Source: Methylotenera_A sp963701715
GTDB lineage: Bacteria > Pseudomonadota > Gammaproteobacteria > Burkholderiales > Methylophilaceae
NCBI GenBank assembly: GCA_963701715.1
Contig: CAVPAX010000004.1
Location: forward strand, 372,001 to 436,000
Length of the DNA: 64,000 bases
Reading direction: 5' to 3'
Under the pieces are notes generated by a model. The model had not been told where the DNA came from, searched no databases, and saw only the letters and a program-made list of their open reading frames with translations. Positions within the stretch are counted from its first letter, which is position 1, and the number at the start of each line of letters is the position of its first letter. A program made the position numbers and the translations under genes. Shown in pieces: positions 60,517 to 64,000 of the stretch.

Positions 60517-60822
60517 TTACCAGCTAGCTTTGGTGATGCCAGGCACTTGGCCGCTCATCATCAAATCGCGCAATTTACTACGCGCAATACCAAATTTACT
60601 GAAAACACCACGTGGACGACCCGTGAGCGCGCAACGGTTGCGCAAACGCACTGGGCTAGAATTACGTGGCAGACTTTGCAATTTCAAACGCGCGTCACGG
60701 CGATCTTCAGCACTTGCTTTTTGATCATTAATAACTGCGTTCAAAGCATCGCGTTTTGCTGCGAATTTTTTTACGGATTCGCGACGTTTTAGCTCGCGTT
60801 CTGTCATACATGTTTTTGCCAT
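60517..60822 (-). CDS. rpsN: 30S ribosomal protein S14
   Basis: This 101-residue S14 is the long, zinc-free form (no CxxC pairs), with LPRNSSPVRLRNRCALTGRPRG at the C-terminal half. It follows rplE by three bases in the spc operon. Confidence 0.97.
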   Translation of the reverse strand: MAKTCMTERELKRRESVKKFAAKRDALNAVINDQKASAEDRRDARLKLQSLPRNSSPVRLRNRCALTGRPRGVFSKFGIARSKLRDLMMSGQVPGITKASW

Positions 60823-60825
60823 GTC

Positions 60826-61365
60826 TTAACCTCTAAAAGGAAAACTAAACGCAGCCAGCAATGCTTTTGCCTCTTCGTCTGTTTTTGCCGTTGTAGTAAT
60901 CGTAATATTCATGCCGCGAATCGCGTCAATTTTGTCATACTCAATTTCAGGGAATATGATTTGCTCTTTTACACCCATATTATAATTTCCACGACCATCA
61001 AATGATTTTGCTGGAATACCGCGGAAATCACGAATACGTGGAATAGCAACTGTAATCAGGCGATCTAAAAATTCGTACATACGCTCGCGGCGTAAAGTGA
61101 CTTTACAGCCAACAGGATAATCATCACGAATTTTAAAAGCAGCAACAGATTTTTTTGCCTTGGTCACAACCACTTTTTGACCTGCAATCTTCTCCATATC
61201 GCCAACAGCGTTTTCCATCACTTTTTTGTCTGCAACAGCCTCACCAACACCCATATTCAAAGTGATTTTTTCAATACGAGGCACTTGCATAATAGAAGTG
61301 TAACCAAATTGCTCAGTCATTTTTTTGACGACGGAGTCTTTGTAAAATTGTTTTAAGCGCGCCAT
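60826..61365 (-). CDS. rplE: 50S ribosomal protein L5
   Basis: This 179-residue L5 binds 5S rRNA and contacts the P-site tRNA. Seen: SIMQVPRIEKITLNMGVGEA, CKVTLRRERMYEFLDRLI and the C-terminal GMNITITTTAKTDEEAKALL. rplX lies eight bases upstream. Confidence 0.98.
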   Translation of the reverse strand: MARLKQFYKDSVVKKMTEQFGYTSIMQVPRIEKITLNMGVGEAVADKKVMENAVGDMEKIAGQKVVVTKAKKSVAAFKIRDDYPVGCKVTLRRERMYEFLDRLITVAIPRIRDFRGIPAKSFDGRGNYNMGVKEQIIFPEIEYDKIDAIRGMNITITTTAKTDEEAKALLAAFSFPFRG

Positions 61366-61373
61366 AATTTATC

Positions 61374-61691
61374 CTATGCGTCCACCGCTTCACCGTTAGA
61401 TTTGAACACGCGCACTTTTTTGCCGTCTTTCAAAACTTTATAACCTACACGGTCAGCCTTTTGTGTCGCGCTGTTAAATAACGCAACGTTTGAAATATCC
61501 ACAGGCATTTCTTTATTGATAATGCCTCCGGTAATACCTTTCATCGGGTTAGGTTTAGCATGCTTTTTAGCTACGTTAATACCCTCAACCACCACTTGGC
61601 CAGACTCAAGCACGCGCAATACTGTACCGCGCTTACCCTTGTCTTTGCCTGTATTTAGAACGACTTGGTCGCCTTTATGAATTTTGCTCAT
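61374..61691 (-). CDS. rplX: 50S ribosomal protein L24
   Basis: This 105-residue L24 is an early assembly protein at the tunnel exit. The KOW motif is clear (KGDQVVLNTGKDKGKRGTVLRV). It follows rplN by 14 bases. Confidence 0.98.
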   Translation of the reverse strand: MSKIHKGDQVVLNTGKDKGKRGTVLRVLESGQVVVEGINVAKKHAKPNPMKGITGGIINKEMPVDISNVALFNSATQKADRVGYKVLKDGKKVRVFKSNGEAVDA

Positions 61692-61705
61692 AGTTATCCT
61701 TACCC

Positions 61706-62074
61706 TTACAACACTTCAGGTGCAAGTGAAACGATTTTCATGAAACGCTCGCTTCGCAGCTCGCGTGTCACCGGCCCGAAAATGCGGGTGCCAATCGGTT
61801 CCAATTTATTGTTGAGTAACACGGCAGCATTTGTGTCAAATTTAACCAATGACCCATCTGGACGACGCACACCTTTAGCCGTGCGTACCACAACAGCACT
61901 GTAAACTTCACCCTTTTTTACGCGACCACGCGGCGCAGCATCTTTAATGCTAACCTTGATAATATCGCCTATACCCGCATAACGGCGCTTTGAACCACCC
62001 AACACCTTTATGCACTGCACAGAGCGAGCGCCAGTGTTATCGGCAACTTCTAGCCGAGATTGCATTTGAATCAT
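61706..62074 (-). CDS. rplN: 50S ribosomal protein L14
   Basis: This 122-residue L14 starts MIQMQSRLEVADNTGARS, the canonical N-terminus. The open frame runs to 62089, but the ATG at 62074 is preceded by GGAGATTATTCTC and fits homologues. It is the first gene of the spc operon and has its own promoter in the 191-bp gap upstream. Confidence 0.98.
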   Translation of the reverse strand: MIQMQSRLEVADNTGARSVQCIKVLGGSKRRYAGIGDIIKVSIKDAAPRGRVKKGEVYSAVVVRTAKGVRRPDGSLVKFDTNAAVLLNNKLEPIGTRIFGPVTRELRSERFMKIVSLAPEVL

Positions 62075-62112
62075 GAGAATAATCTCCAACTTAATCCGTT
62101 AAACCAACACCA

Positions 62113-62130
62113 GCCGTTAATGTTAACGGC
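62113..62130 (-). promoter_or_regulatory. Hairpin in the leader of the spc transcript
   Basis: GCCGTTAA and TTAACGGC form a perfect 8-bp stem around a two-base loop, about 40 bases before rplN. A second near-palindrome (TGGACTCTAGAGTTCA on the minus strand, 62186-62171) precedes it. Either could take part in leader folding or in autogenous control. Confidence 0.4.
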
Positions 62131-62206
62131 CAATAGACCACGGTCAGTATTGGGGCACTTGCTTTTTTTATGAACTCTAGAGTCCACGAGTGCCGAAAAG
62201 TCCAAC

Positions 62207-62236
62207 ATTATAACGGGTATTCTTGGTATATTGCAA
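62207..62236 (-). promoter_or_regulatory. Sigma-70 promoter of the spc operon
   Basis: On the minus strand TTGCAA (62236-62231) and a perfect TATAAT (62212-62207) are 18 bp apart, between rpsQ and rplN, the position of the E. coli spc promoter. An imperfect 11-bp dyad (62216-62248; GGTATTCTTGG with CCAAAAATACC) overlaps the -35 and spacer. Confidence 0.7.
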
Positions 62237-62265
62237 GCCAAAAATACCTTTTTTTACTACTTTAC

Positions 62266-62520
62266 TTAAGCCTTAACTACTTTACTCACTACCCAAGTTT
62301 TTGTTTTAGACATCGGGCGACTTTCAGTAATAGTGACCAAGTCACCTTCTTTACATTCGTTATTTTCGTCATGTGCATGAAATTTGTTTGATTTCACAAC
62401 GACTTTACCAATTAACGGATGTTTTACCTTGCGCTCAACAAGCACAGTAATCGTTTTGTCCATTTTATCGCTAACTACACGACCAGTTAAACTACGCACT
62501 ACTTTTGTAGATTCAGTCAT
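62266..62520 (-). CDS. rpsQ: 30S ribosomal protein S17
   Basis: This 84-residue S17 is a primary 16S-binding OB-fold protein. It contains GRVVSDKMDKTITVLVERKVKHPL and ITESRPMSKTKTW. It is the last gene of the S10 operon here, since a promoter for rplN follows it. Confidence 0.98.
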   Translation of the reverse strand: MTESTKVVRSLTGRVVSDKMDKTITVLVERKVKHPLIGKVVVKSNKFHAHDENNECKEGDLVTITESRPMSKTKTWVVSKVVKA

Positions 62521-62522
62521 AA

Positions 62523-62717
62523 TTAACCTTGTTTCGCTTTCTCAGCCAATACAGTCTTCACGCGTGCTACATCCTTGCGTACTTTACCTAGCTGATCTAC
62601 TTTGTTTAATTGTTGCGTTGCCAGCTGCATGCGTAATGAAAATTGCGCACGACGCAATTCAATTAACTCCGCATTCAATTCATCAACACCTTTTGCTCTC
62701 AAATCTGTTGCTTTCAT
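62523..62717 (-). CDS. rpmC: 50S ribosomal protein L29
   Basis: This 64-residue L29 lies at the tunnel exit, where it helps recruit trigger factor and SRP. The start is the ATG at 62717 (MKATDLRAKG), as in homologues and with AGGGAAG upstream. The frame is open to 62744, but that would overlap rplP and add a non-homologous leader. Confidence 0.96.
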   Translation of the reverse strand: MKATDLRAKGVDELNAELIELRRAQFSLRMQLATQQLNKVDQLGKVRKDVARVKTVLAEKAKQG

Positions 62718-62733
62718 ATTGGCTTCCCTGTCC

Positions 62734-63150
62734 TTAACTGCCAAGTTGGCGCGTCATGAATGTCGTTTCAATCGGCAACTTTGCAGCAGCCAAACGAAAC
62801 GCTTCACGCGCAAGCTCTTCACTCACGCCGTCCATTTCGTATAACATTTTGCCTGGCTGAATTTGTGCTACGTAGTACTCAGTGCTACCCTTACCGTTAC
62901 CCATACGTACTTCAGCTGGTTTTTTAGAAATTGGCTGATCTGGAAAAATGCGAATCCATACGCGGCCACCGCGTTTAATATGGCGCGTCATTACACGACG
63001 CGCAGCTTCAATTTGGCGAGCAGTCAAACGGCCGCGGCCTATCGCTTTTAATCCAAAATCACCAAAACTTACTTTGTTACCTGTCGTTGCAATGCCTTTG
63101 TTACGGCCTTTTTGCATCTTGCGGTATTTTTGTCTAGACGGTTGCAGCAT
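62734..63150 (-). CDS. rplP: 50S ribosomal protein L16
   Basis: This 138-residue L16 helps shape the peptidyl-transferase and A-site environment. It has the N-terminal MLQPSRQKYRKMQKGRNKG and RMGNGKGSTEYYVAQIQPGK. It overlaps the end of rpsC by 17 bases, implying coupled translation. Confidence 0.98.
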   Translation of the reverse strand: MLQPSRQKYRKMQKGRNKGIATTGNKVSFGDFGLKAIGRGRLTARQIEAARRVMTRHIKRGGRVWIRIFPDQPISKKPAEVRMGNGKGSTEYYVAQIQPGKMLYEMDGVSEELAREAFRLAAAKLPIETTFMTRQLGS

Positions 63151-63868
63151 CTTTAGCCCTCGGCTTTCTTACTTTTTTCTCTGGTTCGGCAACAGGTGTT
63201 GCAGCTGGAGCAGTGGCACCGATTGGCGCTTGCACGTTATCAGCAAAAATCTCACCCTTAAATACCCATACTTTGATACCGATAATACCGTAGGTGGTAG
63301 AAGCCTCTGCCACACCATAATCGATATCAGCACGCAATGTATGAAGCGGTACACGGCCTTCACGATACCACTCGGTACGCGCAATCTCAATACCATTCAA
63401 CCGGCCTGAACTCATAATTTTGATGCCTTGAGCGCCTAAACGCATTGCGTTTTGCATTGCACGCTTCATCGCACGACGGAACATCACGCGCTTTTCAAGC
63501 TGCTGAGCGATTGATTGTGCAATCAAAGTAGCATCAATCTCAGGTTTACGCACTTCTTCAATATTCAAGTGCACAGGCACACCCATTAAGCCCTGCAGAG
63601 CTGAGCGTAAAGATTCAATATCTTCGCCTTTTTTCCCAATCACAACACCCGGACGTGCGCTGTGAATAGTGATCTTTGCATTTTTTGCAGGGCGCTCAAT
63701 AATGATCTTACTAACCGCTGCACTGGCTAATTTTTTGTTTAGGAACTCACGCACTTTAATGTCGCTTTGCAACATCTCAGGGAAGTTTTTGCTATTGGCG
63801 TACCAGCGTGAGGCCCAATTTTTATTGACACTCAGACGGAAGCCGATTGGATGTATTTTTTGTCCCAT
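63134..63868 (-). CDS. rpsC: 30S ribosomal protein S3
   Basis: This 244-residue S3 lines the mRNA entry tunnel. It has MGQKIHPIGFRLSVNKNW, the KH domain (ARPGVVIGKKGEDIE), and a C-terminal extension rich in Ala/Pro and Lys (residues ~213-244), as in many betaproteobacteria. rplV lies just upstream. Confidence 0.98.
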   Translation of the reverse strand: MGQKIHPIGFRLSVNKNWASRWYANSKNFPEMLQSDIKVREFLNKKLASAAVSKIIIERPAKNAKITIHSARPGVVIGKKGEDIESLRSALQGLMGVPVHLNIEEVRKPEIDATLIAQSIAQQLEKRVMFRRAMKRAMQNAMRLGAQGIKIMSSGRLNGIEIARTEWYREGRVPLHTLRADIDYGVAEASTTYGIIGIKVWVFKGEIFADNVQAPIGATAPAATPVAEPEKKVRKPRAKDAATV

Positions 63869-63869
63869 A

Positions 63870-64000
63870 TTATGCCTTTGAGTCGCCGACAGTCACGTGA
63901 ATATGACAGGTTGGTTTAATAATACGCCCCGCACGACCTTTTGCACGAGCACGAATACGTTTAAGCACAATGCCTTTATCCACGTAAATAGAAGTCACCT
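63870..64000 (-). CDS. rplV: 50S ribosomal protein L22 (N-terminus cut off)
   Basis: Only the last ~43 codons are in the window. They include LKRIRARAKGRAGRI and KPTCHIHVTVGDS, the C-terminal beta-hairpin and tail of L22, whose loop lines the exit tunnel near macrolide-resistance sites. One base separates it from rpsC, as in the S10 operon. Confidence 0.95.
   Translation of the reverse strand, partial: VTSIYVDKGIVLKRIRARAKGRAGRIIKPTCHIHVTVGDSKA

Noticed and set aside
1..64000. CRISPR arrays, tRNA/rRNA genes, insertion sequences, prophage
   Set aside because: I saw no regular spaced repeats, no tRNA cloverleaf or CCA-ended genes, and no transposase, integrase or structural phage genes in any frame.

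Overview
The window looks like a core-genome segment of a methylotrophic betaproteobacterium, most likely Methylophilaceae (Methylotenera-like). This is an inference. It rests on moderate to low G+C, the betaproteobacterial S10/spc/alpha ribosomal order, a di-iron Coq7 hydroxylase instead of UbiF, the BPSS1780 and DUF2322 families, the polA/DUF2782/thrB neighbourhood, and groESL under both a sigma-32-like promoter and a CIRCE operator. I see no phage, IS element, CRISPR array, tRNA or rRNA. Almost everything is housekeeping.

Layout. 1-2.6 kb (minus): tsaB (cut by the window edge), arfB and a DinG/YoaA helicase, chained by ATGA overlaps. 2.7-7.3 kb: a glycine-rich membrane protein, an NlpC/P60 hydrolase, a ferritin-like protein, a SelW-like protein, ctpA, coq7 and a DUF2322 gene. 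7.3-12.3 kb: osmC, an FKBP lipoprotein, dacB-bioA, a DUF3568 lipoprotein and an unknown gene. 12.3-14.5 kb: groES-groEL. 14.5-18.7 kb: a DUF4239 membrane protein, an apparently unannotated structured small RNA on the minus strand, uvrD and a BPSS1780 protein. 18.7-25.6 kb: thrB, DUF2782, LOG, polA, an interrupted zinc-ribbon membrane protein, a CinA-type protein and a YkgJ protein. 25.6-33.5 kb (plus): dusB-fis, purH-purD-hemF and two sodium-coupled amino-acid transporters. 33.5-42.3 kb: cytochrome c, a YyaL thioredoxin-fold protein, a sugar-phosphate mutarotase, ilvD, lgt, a tiny gene behind a sigma-54 promoter, and cstA-ybdD. 42.4-49 kb: a SEC-C/TPR/arginine-methyltransferase fusion, radC with a metzincin-like protein, coaBC and a TonB-dependent receptor. 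49-53.2 kb: dut, rpmB-rpmG, an MscS channel, mgtE and a glutaredoxin-like gene. 53.2-64 kb (minus): the ribosomal cluster from rplV (cut) to rplQ, with secY, infA, rpmJ and rpoA.

The most interesting items are these. (1) A 523-residue protein joins a SEC-C zinc motif, TPR repeats and a PRMT7/PRMT9-like arginine methyltransferase, an architecture that recalls eukaryotic PRMT9. (2) A 59-codon gene at 39812 lies behind a near-perfect -24/-12 promoter and an exact IHF consensus. (3) A four-hairpin RNA on the minus strand at 15538-15670 presents an anti-Shine-Dalgarno loop and ends in a strong terminator. (4) A ribosomal protein L30 carries an Ala/Lys-rich N-terminal extension. (5) A 31-bp palindromic element occurs at two distant convergent gene ends.

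Three genes are broken in this sequence: fis (one extra base in an A6 run), coaBC (one missing base) and the zinc-ribbon membrane protein (in-frame TGA). Because coaBC is normally essential, consensus errors are a serious possibility and raw reads should be checked before any of the three is called a pseudogene.
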